Numbered from the stretch's first letter, positions 18,375 to 27,492 are shown. The stretch: DNA of 64,000 nucleotides from Janthinobacterium violaceinigrum (GCF_009208555.1 NZ_WFLI01000008.1:1-64000); one strand, 5' to 3'. Notes: generated by a model not told the origin, from the sequence alone. Numbers and translations are program-made.

Positions 18375-19091
18375 GTGAAGCGTGACGACATGATGAAGAT
18401 GGCTGCCTCGGAACCGTCGGGCGCGGCGCAATGGTGGCGCCGCTGGGGCGGCGTGGCCGGCGGCGCGCTGCTGGCCGGTGCGCTGGCCGCGCTGGTCTGG
18501 TATCTGCTGTCCGATACGGCGGCCACCAAGCGCGAAGTGGCGGCTCCGCCGATGCTGATGTTGCCGCCCCCGCCACCGCCGCCGCCGGAACCGGAAAAAC
18601 TGCCGGAACCGACGCCGGACAAGGTGGTGCCGGAAGTGTCGGAGCCGGAACCGACGCCGGCCGACAAGCCCATGGATGACGCGCCGGAAAGCCCGTCGCC
18701 GGACAAGGGCGACCCCGTCACCATCGACGGCGCGGCACAGGCCGGCAGCGACGCCTTCGGCATCCAGGCCGGGCGCGGCGGCGGCATGACGGGCGGCGGC
18801 GGTGGCGGCGGCCTCGGCGCGGGATCGTATGGCCGCTATGTCGCCAATGCGCTGCAGATGGCCATTGCCCGCGACCCGCGCACGCGCCAGCTGGCCTTTG
18901 CCGACATCCGCGTCGACCTGTGGCTCGATACGGAAGGCAAGACGACGAAAGTGCAGCTGGTGCAAGGCACGGGCAATGCGCAGACGGATGAGCAGGTGCT
19001 GGCCATGGTGCGCGACTTCCGCGCCGATGAGCGGCCACCGGCGTCATTGCGTTTCCCCGCGAGAGTATCGATCAAGGGCCGCCGGCCGTAA
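18375..19091 (+). CDS. tonB: TonB-family energy transducer
   Basis: 238 residues, GTG start at 18375 behind GAGGAGCG. One membrane anchor lies near residues 22-45 (GVAGGALLAGALAALVWYLL). Next is a periplasm-spanning Pro-rich stretch with an uninterrupted run of eight prolines and many PEP/PTP units (about 57-100), then a Gly-rich linker. A TonB C-terminal domain follows (YGRYVANALQMAIARDPRTR, VDLWLDTEGKTTKVQLVQGT). It transmits the proton-motive force sensed by ExbB/ExbD to an outer-membrane partner. No TonB-dependent receptor is in the window. One may lie upstream with the FecR/sigma genes; alternatively the transducer could act on the secretion machinery or the nearby porin. The target is not known from sequence. 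Confidence 0.87.
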   Translation: MKRDDMMKMAASEPSGAAQWWRRWGGVAGGALLAGALAALVWYLLSDTAATKREVAAPPMLMLPPPPPPPPEPEKLPEPTPDKVVPEVSEPEPTPADKPMDDAPESPSPDKGDPVTIDGAAQAGSDAFGIQAGRGGGMTGGGGGGGLGAGSYGRYVANALQMAIARDPRTRQLAFADIRVDLWLDTEGKTTKVQLVQGTGNAQTDEQVLAMVRDFRADERPPASLRFPARVSIKGRRP

Positions 19092-19128
19092 GTGCACACA
19101 TTCATTTTAATTTTTACCGAAAGAAACA

Positions 19129-20862
19129 ATGAATTCCTTATTTTCTTCCCCACAGCGCATGCGCCGCCTTCCGCTGGCGCTCGCTGCCCTGGCGTTGAGC
19201 ATGGCGGCAGGCGCAGTACAAGCGCAGGCGCCGGCCGACAGCACCATGGTCAAGCTGATCCGCGGCCTGATCCAGAGCGGCGCCCTGAACAAGGATGCCG
19301 GCGAAGCCTTGCTGGCGCAGGCGCAGAGCGAGGCGCTGGCCGCCGCGCAAGCGCGTCCGGCGGCAGCGCCGGCCGCCCTGGCGCAGGTGCAGCCGGGCGA
19401 CGTGCGTGTGCCGTATATTTCGCAAACCGTGCGCGAGCAGATCCGCGACGAGATCAAGGGACAAGTGCTGGCCGAGGCAAAAGCGGGCGGCTGGGCAGCG
19501 CCGAATGAAACGCCGGCCTGGACCAAGCGCATCCGCGTGGAAGGCGATGTGCGCGCCCGCTACGAATCGCGCTATTACGACATGGCCAACAGCAATATCG
19601 AGATCGACTGGCGCTCGCTCAACAGCGGCAGCGGCTACGACGTCAATTCGAACACCAACCTGGCCCTGCCGGCGCTGCTGAATACGCGCGAAGACCGCAA
19701 GCACTTGCTGCGCGCCCGTGCCCGCCTGGGCATCCTGGCCGACATTTCCGACAGCACGCAAGCGGGCATCCGCCTGGCCAGCGGCAACGACGACAGCCCC
19801 GTGTCCACCACGCAAACGCTCGGTGGCGGCCTGGGCAAGAAAAACATCTGGCTGGACCAGGCCTGGCTGTCGTATCAGCCTGCTGCGTGGCTGAAACTGA
19901 CGGCGGGCCGCTTCGACAATCCGTTTGTGTCCGGCGACGAACTGTTTTCCAGCGAACTCAATTTCGACGGCATCGCCGCCAAGGTGCAGCAACCGGTGGG
20001 CGACAGCAAGGACGTCACCGTGTTCGGTACCCTGGGCCTGATTCCGCTCGAGTATTCGTCCGACAATGCGCCTAGCCGCAGCCAGGCCAAAATGTCCAGC
20101 GAAAACAAATGGCTGCTGGGCGCGCAAGTGGGCGCGTCGTGGAAGATCAATAGCGACCATCAGTTGCGCGGCGCGCTGGCCTACTACAACTTCCGCAACA
20201 TCAGCGGCGAATATTCGCAGCCGTGCGCGCTGTACGCGGGTGCCGATGGCTGCAGCACGGACTGGTCGCGTCCGTCGAGCATGCAAAAGGGCAATAGCTT
20301 GATGCTGTTGCGCAATATCGCCCTTAATCCGCTGGACCCGGCGAATACGCCGCAGCCGCAATTCGTGGGCCTGGCGTCGAAATTCCGCCTGGCCAACCTG
20401 AATGCGCGCTGGGATAGCAAGGTGGCCGGCGGCACGGACTTGCGCATCGAAGGCGATTATGTGCGCAACATGGCCTACGACAAGAATGCCATGTGGGCGC
20501 GCGCCAAGGGCGGCATCATGAACAACTTCGGCGGCACGGGCGGCGTGTCGCAAGCCGATTTCAGGAGCGGCGGCAACGCCTACATGCTGCAGGCAACCCT
20601 GGGCAAGGCGAACCCGGCAGCGCGCGGCGACTGGAACGTTTTACTCGGCTACAAGCGCATCGAACCGGATGCCTTGCCTGACGCCTACAACGATTCCACC
20701 TTCCACCTGGGCGGCACGAATGCGCGCGGCTACTACCTGGGCGGCGCATATGCGCTCGACAAGAATACCTGGCTGAACGGCCGCTGGACGTCGAGCCGTG
20801 AAGTGTTCGGTTCGGCACTGTCGATCGATACCCTGCAAATCGAACTGAACGCGCGTTTTTAA
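19129..20862 (+). CDS. Putative outer-membrane porin with N-terminal helical extension
   Basis: 577 residues. The signal peptide ends around residue 33 (LALAALALSMAAGAVQAQ). An Ala/Gln-rich, probably helical periplasmic segment follows (MVKLIRGLIQSGALNKDAGE, VREQIRDEIKGQVLAEAK). From about residue 130 the sequence is a beta-barrel of alternating strands (WTKRIRVEGDVRARYESRYY, LLRARARLGILADISDSTQA, WLSYQPAAWLKLTAGRFDNP), ending in the aromatic residue of LNARF. This matches the putative porin family (Porin_5 type), in which an S-layer-like or coiled-coil extension may reach the peptidoglycan. It lies 37 bp after tonB and so is probably part of the same transcription unit. Substrate is unknown. 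Confidence 0.8.
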   Translation: MNSLFSSPQRMRRLPLALAALALSMAAGAVQAQAPADSTMVKLIRGLIQSGALNKDAGEALLAQAQSEALAAAQARPAAAPAALAQVQPGDVRVPYISQTVREQIRDEIKGQVLAEAKAGGWAAPNETPAWTKRIRVEGDVRARYESRYYDMANSNIEIDWRSLNSGSGYDVNSNTNLALPALLNTREDRKHLLRARARLGILADISDSTQAGIRLASGNDDSPVSTTQTLGGGLGKKNIWLDQAWLSYQPAAWLKLTAGRFDNPFVSGDELFSSELNFDGIAAKVQQPVGDSKDVTVFGTLGLIPLEYSSDNAPSRSQAKMSSENKWLLGAQVGASWKINSDHQLRGALAYYNFRNISGEYSQPCALYAGADGCSTDWSRPSSMQKGNSLMLLRNIALNPLDPANTPQPQFVGLASKFRLANLNARWDSKVAGGTDLRIEGDYVRNMAYDKNAMWARAKGGIMNNFGGTGGVSQADFRSGGNAYMLQATLGKANPAARGDWNVLLGYKRIEPDALPDAYNDSTFHLGGTNARGYYLGGAYALDKNTWLNGRWTSSREVFGSALSIDTLQIELNARF

Positions 20863-20871
20863 GGAGCCATG

Positions 20872-21561
20872 ATGTTGATATCCAACAAAATGCGCGTGCC
20901 GCTACTGTTGCTGAGCTTGCTGGTTGCCGGCACCGCCCAGGCGCAGGGACAGAAGGGCCAGAGCATGGAAGAGCGCCTGCGGGCCGAGTTGCGCAATGTC
21001 ACGGCGCAACTGCAGCAGACGCGCGGCGAGCTGGAATTGCTGAAAGCCAAGGGCGTACCTGCCGCCAAGGCGGCGCCCGCGGCCGCACCTGCCAGCGAGG
21101 GCTTGAAAAAGGAACTGGCGCGCAGCCAGTCGCAGCTGGCGCAAGAGCGCGCGCAGCGGGAAAAACTGGGCGAGCAGCAACAGCGCAGCGCTACCGCCGC
21201 GCAAGAGGCGGCCGCCAGCCTGGCGCAATTGCGCCAGGCCAGCGAACAGCTGGCCGCCACGGGCAAGCAGCTGGAAACGGAACGTGCGCGCCTCGACGGC
21301 GAAGTGGCGTCGCAGCGGGGCGCCCTGGCGCGCTGCGAGAGCAAGAATGCCCAGCTGTTCGCGGCCGGGCAGGAAATCCTGCAAGCGTACGAGTCGCTGA
21401 ACGTGCTGGACGTCATGAAGGCGCGCCAGCCGTTCGCCGCGCAAAGCCGCGTCAAGCTCGAGCAAATTGCGCAGCAGTACGGCGACCAGCTGTACCAGGG
21501 CCGCTTTGATGCGCGTCAAACCAGTGACACGCCGGCCGCCCCCGCGCCCGCCCCCCAATAA
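20872..21561 (+). CDS. Periplasmic coiled-coil protein of unknown function
   Basis: About 229 residues. Tandem ATGs occur at 20869 and 20872. The AAGGAG at 20861-20866 is too close to the first (2 nt) and better placed for the second, so I start at 20872. A signal peptide (MRVPLLLLSLLVAGTAQAQ) is followed by an almost continuous coiled coil rich in Glu, Gln, Arg and Ala (EERLRAELRNVTAQLQQTRG, and LKKELARSQSQLAQERAQRE) up to about residue 185. It ends in an Ala/Pro tail (PAAPAPAPQ). I recognise no family. Position directly after the porin, which itself has a coiled N-terminus, suggests a periplasmic assembly or scaffold partner for the secretion/TonB module. This is inference from context only. 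Confidence 0.75.
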   Translation: MLISNKMRVPLLLLSLLVAGTAQAQGQKGQSMEERLRAELRNVTAQLQQTRGELELLKAKGVPAAKAAPAAAPASEGLKKELARSQSQLAQERAQREKLGEQQQRSATAAQEAAASLAQLRQASEQLAATGKQLETERARLDGEVASQRGALARCESKNAQLFAAGQEILQAYESLNVLDVMKARQPFAAQSRVKLEQIAQQYGDQLYQGRFDARQTSDTPAAPAPAPQ

Positions 21562-21590
21562 TTTTATTTTTTGAAATGAATGGAATGACG

Positions 21591-22079
21591 ATGGAAAACA
21601 ATACCAACTTGCTGAGCACCCTGAATGCGGAACAAATGGCCGACGCCATCAAGGCGGCCGGCTGCGCCGTGACCAGCATCGAACACGACGGCGTCGTGCG
21701 CCTGCACAGTGCCAGCCATGGCATCGGCTTTCAGGTGCTGTGGGGCAATGAAGCGGCGCCTGGCCAGTACGCCGATTTGACCCTGAGCTGCCCGCTGCGC
21801 GTGCAGGGCGGCGACTTGCCGGCCGGCTTGCTGGCCGAATGGCACCGCAGCAAGCGTTTTGCCCGCGTGGCCCAGCATGGCGATTTCGTCGTGCTGGAAA
21901 TGGATGTGCTGGTTGCCGGCGGCGTCAGCCAGGAGTATCTGAATATCAATCTGCAACTGTGGACGCAGATGATGGGCCAGTTCTTCTTGTTTTTGCGCAA
22001 CTTTACGCCAGCCGACACGAGCACGGCACCGATAGTCGAGGCCGCCAGCGTGACCGAAGAGGAAACGGTCGCAGCCTGA
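21591..22079 (+). CDS. YbjN-domain protein (type III secretion chaperone-like fold)
   Basis: About 162 residues from ATG 21591, which has GGAATGA upstream; in-frame ATGs at 21576 and 21585 have poorer spacing. The body resembles YbjN proteins: an N-terminal helix (LNAEQMADAIKAAGCAVTSI), beta strands (FQVLWGNEA, YADLTLSCPLRVQ), then LLAEWHRSKRFARVAQHGDF and a C-terminal amphipathic helix with QLWTQMMGQFFLFLRNF. There is no signal peptide, so it is cytoplasmic. Related folds are T3SS chaperones, hence a possible chaperone role for an exported product of this locus; that is inferred. It is the last gene of the plus-strand cluster. Confidence 0.75.
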   Translation: MENNTNLLSTLNAEQMADAIKAAGCAVTSIEHDGVVRLHSASHGIGFQVLWGNEAAPGQYADLTLSCPLRVQGGDLPAGLLAEWHRSKRFARVAQHGDFVVLEMDVLVAGGVSQEYLNINLQLWTQMMGQFFLFLRNFTPADTSTAPIVEAASVTEEETVAA

Positions 22080-22098
22080 TAAGCGGGTCAAATGGGGC

Positions 22099-22130
22099 AA
22101 AAAAGGCCGGTGACGGGTCTTTTTTGTCGC
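22099..22130 (+). terminator. Possible weak terminator after the secretion cluster
   Basis: An A-run plus G (AAAAAAG) is complementary to CTTTTTT about 14 nt later, and the second arm ends in a T-run. The GC part of the stem is imperfect, so this is a weak call. Confidence 0.35.
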
Positions 22131-22278
22131 CTGCGGGTCCCAAGTGTCGTATTAAATACTTATTTTTTAGGCATCGCGCATTAAAACTGCTTAAAGAGCG
22201 TGTGTGAATCAAGCCAGCAACGGCTGTATGGCGGATAATATTGCCTGTTGCCGATTTGGATACGACCTTTACACAAAA

Positions 22279-25200
22279 ATGCGCCCCATGGATTTTACCC
22301 GCGACGAAACCAGTGAAACCCCAGTTGCCCCGGCCAGCGCGCCGGGAGCGCCTTTGCCGTATGCCGTCGCCACCTGGCTGCAGCGGGTGGAGGCAGCCGC
22401 CCATCCGAAGGCCGTGCTGACGATTGCCGAACCTGATCCCAAGCTCAACCAGCATCGATTGATCTACGTGCTGGCGCCCACCAGCGGTGGCCGCCACGTG
22501 GCCCTGTGCCTGTACAAGGCGCGGCTGCGGCCGAACGGCGACGTGGCGGCAGCCAGTCCCATCAGCGAAATCTTTTCCCTGCTGTCCGCGCCGCCCACGT
22601 TCCTGACGCCGTTTGACGAAGACCTCGTGCGTTTCTTCGTGGCCATGCGCAGCGGACAGAATTCGCAGACGGGCAGCGCTACGGAGCCGAAAGGCAAGGT
22701 GGGCGCGGCCCTGCTGAAAATGCTGGCCGAGCAGGATAAATTGTTGTGGGCCAATTCCTGGGCCGACGTGGGCAATGGCCTCGTGTATCCGCTGAAGGAA
22801 GGTCCCGTGCGTCCCGCCCGCCTGTTCTGGCGCGACGAAGGCAAGACCATGCGCCTGGGCTGGCAAGTGGACCCGCCGGAAGGGGCGAAGCACCATGGCG
22901 CCGACCAGATCGACTACATGCTGCCCACCGATCCGCCGTGGTACATCGACAACCTGTCGTGCGGCGTGCTGGAACTGAACCAGGGCGGCTCCGACATTTC
23001 CCTGGCCGACTTGCAGGCGCTGGTGGCGCAGGCGCCGCCGCTGAACGCGAACGACAAGGTGCGCGTGTCGCAACTGCTGCTGGCGCAGGGCTTGCAGCAT
23101 TTGATGCCGCTGCCGCAACCGTTGCCGCAGCGCTTGCGCAAGGACGTGCCGGCGCAACCGGTCTTGCTGATGGACAGCGCCATGCTGGCCGATGGCAGCG
23201 TGCAGCGCTGGAGCGACTTCGCCGTGCTGTCCTACGACTACGATGGCGAGCGCGTCTCGTTCGACCCGTCGCAGCGCGTGGTGCGGCAAGTGGGCGAGGT
23301 GACGGAAATTATCCAGAGAAATACGGCCGATGAAGCGCGCGCGCTGGCCACCCTGGCCGAGCTGCAATTCAAGAAGCCGGGCTCCGCCCCCTTGAGCGGC
23401 TTGAAGGGCGCCTTGCTGCTGCCATCGCAGGCGGAATGGCTGCGTTTTGCCGAGTCCGGCATCGATACCTTGCTGGACCAGGGCTGGATCGTGGAAAAGA
23501 CGGCCAAATACCGCTACGACGTGAGCGACGTGGGCGACTGGTATGCGGAGATCGACGACCAGGACCCGGACAGCGGCAACGCCTGGTTCGAGCTGGAACT
23601 GGGCATCGTCGTCAACCATGAGCGCGTGCCGCTGCTGCCCGTGCTGGTGCAGCTGATCCGCAACGCGCCCAACGATTTCAATCCGAAAGTCATCGAAGCG
23701 CATGCGGACGATGACCAGATGCTGGCAACCTTGCCAAACGGCACGCGCGTGGCCCTGCCGTGGGGACGGGTGCGCCCCATCCTGAACACCCTGGGGGAAC
23801 TGTACTTCAGCGACAAGATCAAACATGCGGTGCGCATGTCGACCCTGGACGCGGCGCGCCTGGAAGAGCTGGCGCGGGGCCTGGACATGGAATGGACGGG
23901 CGGCGAGCAGCTGCGCGCCATGGGCCGCAAGCTGAGCCAGTTCGGTTCCGTGCAAAAAGTGGCGGCCCCAGCCGGCTTGCAAGCGACCTTGCGCGATTAC
24001 CAGGCCGATGGTCTGGCGTGGATGCAATTCCTGCGCGACCACGACCTGGCGGGGATTTTGGCCGATGACATGGGCCTGGGCAAGACCGTGCAGACGCTGG
24101 CGCATATCCTGGTGGAAAAGGAAGCGGGACGTCTCACGCATCCAGCCCTGGTGATCGCGCCCACGAGCTTGATGGGCAACTGGCAGGACGAGGCGGCCAA
24201 GTTCGCGCCCAGCCTGAAAGTGCTGCTGCTGCAAGGCAAGGACCGTGCGCAGCAATTCGACCAGATCGACCAATGCGACCTGGTGCTGACCACCTACGCC
24301 CTGTTGCCGCGCGACGAGGAAACCCTGCGCGAGCATGATTTCCACCTGGTCATCCTCGACGAATCGCACTACATCAAGAATACGCGCAGCAAGGCGGCGC
24401 AAAGCGCGGGCCTGCTGCGCGCGCGCCACCGCCTGTGCCTGTCCGGCACGCCGCTGGAAAATCACCTGGGAGAATTGTGGTCGCAATTCCACTTCCTGCT
24501 GCCGGGCTTGCTGGGCGACGAAAAGACGTTCAACACGCAGTTCCGTCACCCGATCGAGCGCCAGGACGACCCGCTGCGGCGCATGCTGCTGAACCGCCGC
24601 ATCAAGCCTTTCCTGCTGCGCCGCACGAAGGACAATGTGGCCAAGGAGCTCCCGCCGAAGACGGAGATGGTGCGCAAGGTGGAATTGACGGGACCGCAAC
24701 GCGACCTGTATGAAACCGTGCGTCTTGCGATGGATCAAAAAGTACGCGAAGAAATCGACAAGAAGGGCGTGGCGCGCAGCCAGATCGTCATCCTCGAAGC
24801 GCTGTTGAAATTGCGCCAGGTGTGTTGCGACCCCCGCCTCGTGAAATCCTTGCCGGCGAAGAAGCAGTCGGCCGGTTCGGCCAAGCTGCTCGACCTGATG
24901 CAGATGGTGGAAGACTTGCTCGACGAAGGGCGCAAGATCCTCGTCTTCTCGCAATTTACCAGCATGCTGGAATTGATCGAGGAAGAGCTGGAATCGCGCG
25001 ACATTCCGTATGCGTTGCTGACGGGCGAGACGAAGGACCGGGGCGCGCAGGTGGCGGCCTTCCAGCAGGGCGCCGTGCCCATCTTCCTGATCAGCCTGAA
25101 AGCGGGCGGCGTGGGTCTGAACCTGACGGCGGCCGACACGGTCATCCATTACGATCCGTGGTGGAATCCGGCGGCGGAAAACCAGGCCACGGACCGCGCC

Positions 25201-25392
25201 TGGCGCATCGGCCAGGACAAGCCCGTGTTCGTCTACAAGCTGATCGCCAAGGGCACGCTGGAAGAAAAAATCCAGCTGCTGCAGCAAAAGAAATCGGAGC
25301 TGGCGCAATCGATCCTGGCCGAAGGCGAGTCGCAGAAGATGGCCCTCACGCAGGAAGACTTGCAGCAGATTTTCGCCCCGCTGGAAGATTAA
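22279..25392 (+). CDS. SNF2-family DEAD/DEAH-box ATPase/helicase (RapA/HepA-like superfamily 2)
   Basis: About 1037 residues from ATG 22279. The frame is open to GTG 22204, but the extra codons look non-coding; ATG 22288 is also possible. The N-terminal ~560 residues are a poorly characterised helicase-associated region. The SNF2 ATPase core begins near ATLRDYQADGLAWMQFLRDH. Motif I is DDMGLGKT (Lys about 602), motif II is DESH (about 694), and KNTRSK and LSGTPLENHLGELW follow. The C-terminal lobe has LISLKAGGVGLNLTAADTV and DRAWRIGQ (motifs V and VI). All catalytic motifs are intact. Such proteins remodel protein-DNA or RNA polymerase complexes. It stands alone, about 200 bp after the YbjN gene. 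A second, larger SNF2 protein is encoded at 55776-59957. Confidence 0.88.
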   Translation: MRPMDFTRDETSETPVAPASAPGAPLPYAVATWLQRVEAAAHPKAVLTIAEPDPKLNQHRLIYVLAPTSGGRHVALCLYKARLRPNGDVAAASPISEIFSLLSAPPTFLTPFDEDLVRFFVAMRSGQNSQTGSATEPKGKVGAALLKMLAEQDKLLWANSWADVGNGLVYPLKEGPVRPARLFWRDEGKTMRLGWQVDPPEGAKHHGADQIDYMLPTDPPWYIDNLSCGVLELNQGGSDISLADLQALVAQAPPLNANDKVRVSQLLLAQGLQHLMPLPQPLPQRLRKDVPAQPVLLMDSAMLADGSVQRWSDFAVLSYDYDGERVSFDPSQRVVRQVGEVTEIIQRNTADEARALATLAELQFKKPGSAPLSGLKGALLLPSQAEWLRFAESGIDTLLDQGWIVEKTAKYRYDVSDVGDWYAEIDDQDPDSGNAWFELELGIVVNHERVPLLPVLVQLIRNAPNDFNPKVIEAHADDDQMLATLPNGTRVALPWGRVRPILNTLGELYFSDKIKHAVRMSTLDAARLEELARGLDMEWTGGEQLRAMGRKLSQFGSVQKVAAPAGLQATLRDYQADGLAWMQFLRDHDLAGILADDMGLGKTVQTLAHILVEKEAGRLTHPALVIAPTSLMGNWQDEAAKFAPSLKVLLLQGKDRAQQFDQIDQCDLVLTTYALLPRDEETLREHDFHLVILDESHYIKNTRSKAAQSAGLLRARHRLCLSGTPLENHLGELWSQFHFLLPGLLGDEKTFNTQFRHPIERQDDPLRRMLLNRRIKPFLLRRTKDNVAKELPPKTEMVRKVELTGPQRDLYETVRLAMDQKVREEIDKKGVARSQIVILEALLKLRQVCCDPRLVKSLPAKKQSAGSAKLLDLMQMVEDLLDEGRKILVFSQFTSMLELIEEELESRDIPYALLTGETKDRGAQVAAFQQGAVPIFLISLKAGGVGLNLTAADTVIHYDPWWNPAAENQATDRAWRIGQDKPVFVYKLIAKGTLEEKIQLLQQKKSELAQSILAEGESQKMALTQEDLQQIFAPLED

Positions 25393-25441
25393 CGCTGCCG
25401 CACGCTTATACTTGGCGATTCTTTCTTGCCAGGTATAACGC

Positions 25442-26578
25442 ATGCTGCCCTTCCTGCCCTTTCTTGTATTGCTGCTGGCCGGCGCCATCCTCATGGCGCT
25501 GCGTTTCGTCCAGTTGCGCCGTGCCCTGCTGCGCGCACGGGCGGGCGAAACGCAGTTCCGCCTGCTGGCCGAGCACGGACGCGACGCGGCCTTCCTGCTC
25601 GACGCCACCACCTTCGAATTGCTCTACATCAGCCCCGCCGCGCAGCGCCTGACAGGCTACGACTTGCCTGCCTTGCGCGAGCATGCGGCACAGCTGGCGG
25701 CGGACGTGCCGGCCCGGCTGCAGCGCTGGCGCGATGGCGATGCCAGCCGTTTGACCCTGCTGCGCGAAGTGGCGCTGCCGCACGCCGACGGCCACCTGCT
25801 GGCGCTGGAAATCAGCTCGACCATCGTGCCCGCGGCGGCGGGGCGCAGCATGACCCTGGTGGGGAGCTTGCGCGACGTCAGCGAGGCGCAGGCGCAGGAA
25901 GCGGAGCGGGAAAAGGAACAGAAGCGCTTCGCCTCGATGCTGTCGCATGAATTCCGCACGCCGCTGGCCACCATCGACGGCGCCATCCAGCGCCTCGTGT
26001 CGACCTCGCAAGACGCCGACGACGCCACGCGCAAGCGCTACGTGAAAATCCAGACGGCCGTCGACCGTTTGTTGTCCATGATCGATGATTATCTGTCGCC
26101 CGAACGCATGGCGGCCATCGGCCGCGAGCGGGCCGCCGACGGCATCGCGCCGCTGGCCTTGCTGCAGCAGGCGGCCGCCACCGTACCGGCCAGCCACCGC
26201 GTGCAGCTGGAACTGGACGAGGACTTGCCGGCCAGGCTGCGCTGCGACGTGCCCGGCATGGCCCTGTGCCTGAAAATCTTGTTAGACAACGCCGTCAAGT
26301 TCAGCGCGCCGGGCAGCGCCATCACCTTGTCGGCCAAGCTGGTGCCCGAAGGGGGCGTGGCCCTGTGCGTGCGCGATGCGGGGCCCGGCTTGCGGGAAGA
26401 CGAACTGGCGCAGCTGTTCGAAAAAGGTTTCCGTGGAACCGATGCGCAGCATCCGGGGGCGGGCCTGGGCCTGTACATGGCGCGCGCCGTGGTGGACGTG
26501 CATGGGGGGAGTTTACAGGGGCATAATCTGCCCGAAGGCGGGGCTGTTTTCCGGATTTGGCTGCCCTTGCCTGTCTAG
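25442..26578 (+). CDS. PAS-domain sensor histidine kinase
   Basis: 378 residues. One N-terminal membrane helix (LPFLPFLVLLLAGAILMALR) leads into a PAS domain (about 38-155: FRLLAEHGRDAAFLLDATTF, YISPAAQRLTGYDLPALREH). The HisKA dimerisation domain has SHEFRTPL with phospho-accepting His about 169. The HATPase domain shows N-box DNAVKFS, G1 DAGPGL and G2 GAGLGLYMA. All catalytic boxes are present. There is almost no periplasmic part, so sensing is probably cytoplasmic through the PAS domain. The gene starts 49 bp after the helicase gene. The response regulator starts 137 bp downstream, behind its own possible promoter, and is the obvious partner. Confidence 0.9.
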   Translation: MLPFLPFLVLLLAGAILMALRFVQLRRALLRARAGETQFRLLAEHGRDAAFLLDATTFELLYISPAAQRLTGYDLPALREHAAQLAADVPARLQRWRDGDASRLTLLREVALPHADGHLLALEISSTIVPAAAGRSMTLVGSLRDVSEAQAQEAEREKEQKRFASMLSHEFRTPLATIDGAIQRLVSTSQDADDATRKRYVKIQTAVDRLLSMIDDYLSPERMAAIGRERAADGIAPLALLQQAAATVPASHRVQLELDEDLPARLRCDVPGMALCLKILLDNAVKFSAPGSAITLSAKLVPEGGVALCVRDAGPGLREDELAQLFEKGFRGTDAQHPGAGLGLYMARAVVDVHGGSLQGHNLPEGGAVFRIWLPLPV

Positions 26579-26623
26579 ACAAGGAAAAGCCTTGCTTCCG
26601 CTGAAGGCAACCGTGATAATTCC

Positions 26624-26653
26624 TTGACGTAAACCTATTGTGCCGTCCATCAT
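26624..26653 (+). promoter_or_regulatory. Possible sigma70 promoter for the response regulator gene
   Basis: TTGACG (26624-26629) and CATCAT (26648-26653) are separated by 18 bp, 63 bp before the response regulator start. The -35 is 5/6 and the -10 is 4/6. This is a weak, unsupported prediction. Confidence 0.3.
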
Positions 26654-26715
26654 GGTGCAGAAGTGAATGGCATGGTTTGCCCACGGTAGCTCACTAACGG
26701 AAGAATGGCGTTGCA

Positions 26716-27396
26716 ATGACGAAAATACTGATCGTCGAAGACAATCTGGACTACGCCGAAGACATGGCGGAGTTTCTCGTTGAGCTCGAACACGAAGTCC
26801 ATATCACCAGCTCCGCTGGCGGCATGTGGACGGCGTTGAGCCATGGCAATGTTGGCGTGGTCGTACTGGACCTGGGCTTGCCCGATGAGGATGGCTTCAA
26901 TGTTATCCCCCGCATGCGCCAGCTGTATCCGCAAATCGGCGTGCTGGTGCTGACGGGCCGCGTGGCGTTCGACAGCCGCATCCTGGGCTTGCGCCTGGGC
27001 GCCGACCACTATCTGACCAAGCCGATCAAGTTCCCCGAACTGGCCGCCCACATCGAGGCGCTCGACCGCCGCGTGGGGCCGCAAGACCCTGTGCCCGAGC
27101 CGGGCAAGTGGACCTTGAAAGTAAGCGCTCGCCAACTTGAGCTGATGGGCTCGGTCATCGCCCTGACGGAAAAAGAATTCAACTTCCTGCACCTACTGAC
27201 CATCAACACCCGCCCCGTGCCGCGCGACGTCATCGTAGCCGGCATGGGCGGCGAAGATCCCGATGCGGGCCGCAGAGTCGACATGCTCGTGTACCGCCTG
27301 CGCAAGAAAGCCAAGACGGGCCTGGGCCAGGACTTGCCGCTGCGCAGCGCATATGGCGAGGGCTACAGCCTGTCGGCCAGCTTCAACCTGTCCTGA
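26716..27396 (+). CDS. OmpR/PhoB-family response regulator
   Basis: 226 residues. The receiver domain has the acidic cluster (IVEDN), phospho-acceptor Asp about 52 in VVVLDLGLPDEDG, the Thr of VLTGR and the conserved Lys in YLTKPIK. The C-terminal winged-helix domain ends in VDMLVYRLRKKAK and SAYGEGYSLSASF, typical of OmpR-type DNA-binding domains; the recognition-helix region (RRVDMLVYRLRKK) is intact. Paired with the histidine kinase just upstream. Regulated targets cannot be read from the sequence. Confidence 0.92.
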   Translation: MTKILIVEDNLDYAEDMAEFLVELEHEVHITSSAGGMWTALSHGNVGVVVLDLGLPDEDGFNVIPRMRQLYPQIGVLVLTGRVAFDSRILGLRLGADHYLTKPIKFPELAAHIEALDRRVGPQDPVPEPGKWTLKVSARQLELMGSVIALTEKEFNFLHLLTINTRPVPRDVIVAGMGGEDPDAGRRVDMLVYRLRKKAKTGLGQDLPLRSAYGEGYSLSASFNLS

Positions 27397-27408
27397 TTTG
27401 CACCTGCA

Positions 27409-27428
27409 GCCACCCGCAGGCGGGTGGC
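27409..27428 (+). terminator. Hairpin after the response regulator gene
   Basis: GCCACCCGC and GCGGGTGGC form an inverted repeat with only AG between them (effective 7-bp stem, 6-nt loop). No T-run follows, so it may be a stabilising hairpin or part of the adjoining repeat region rather than an intrinsic terminator. Confidence 0.4.
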
Positions 27429-27438
27429 GCCATAAAAA

Positions 27439-27492
27439 GGGACAGAGTCAACGGCTTTTTCCTGCATTCAAAATAAAACAGGGTCAGAGTCG
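27439..27492 (+). repeat. Left pair of GGGWCAGAGTC repeats flanking the transposase gene
   Basis: GGGACAGAGTCAA at 27439-27451 and GGGTCAGAGTCG at 27481-27492 are similar to each other. Each recurs once, in inverted orientation and with a single mismatch, on the other side of the transposase gene (28319-28331 and 28368-28379). These are REP-like recognition sequences of the kind RAYT transposases act on. Confidence 0.75.

Noticed and set aside
22204..22278. Extension of the first SNF2 gene to the GTG at 22204
   Set aside because: The 25 extra codons include Cys-rich, AT-rich sequence with a TATAAT-like element and do not resemble the gene body; ATG 22279 or 22288 is preferred, although this is not proven.
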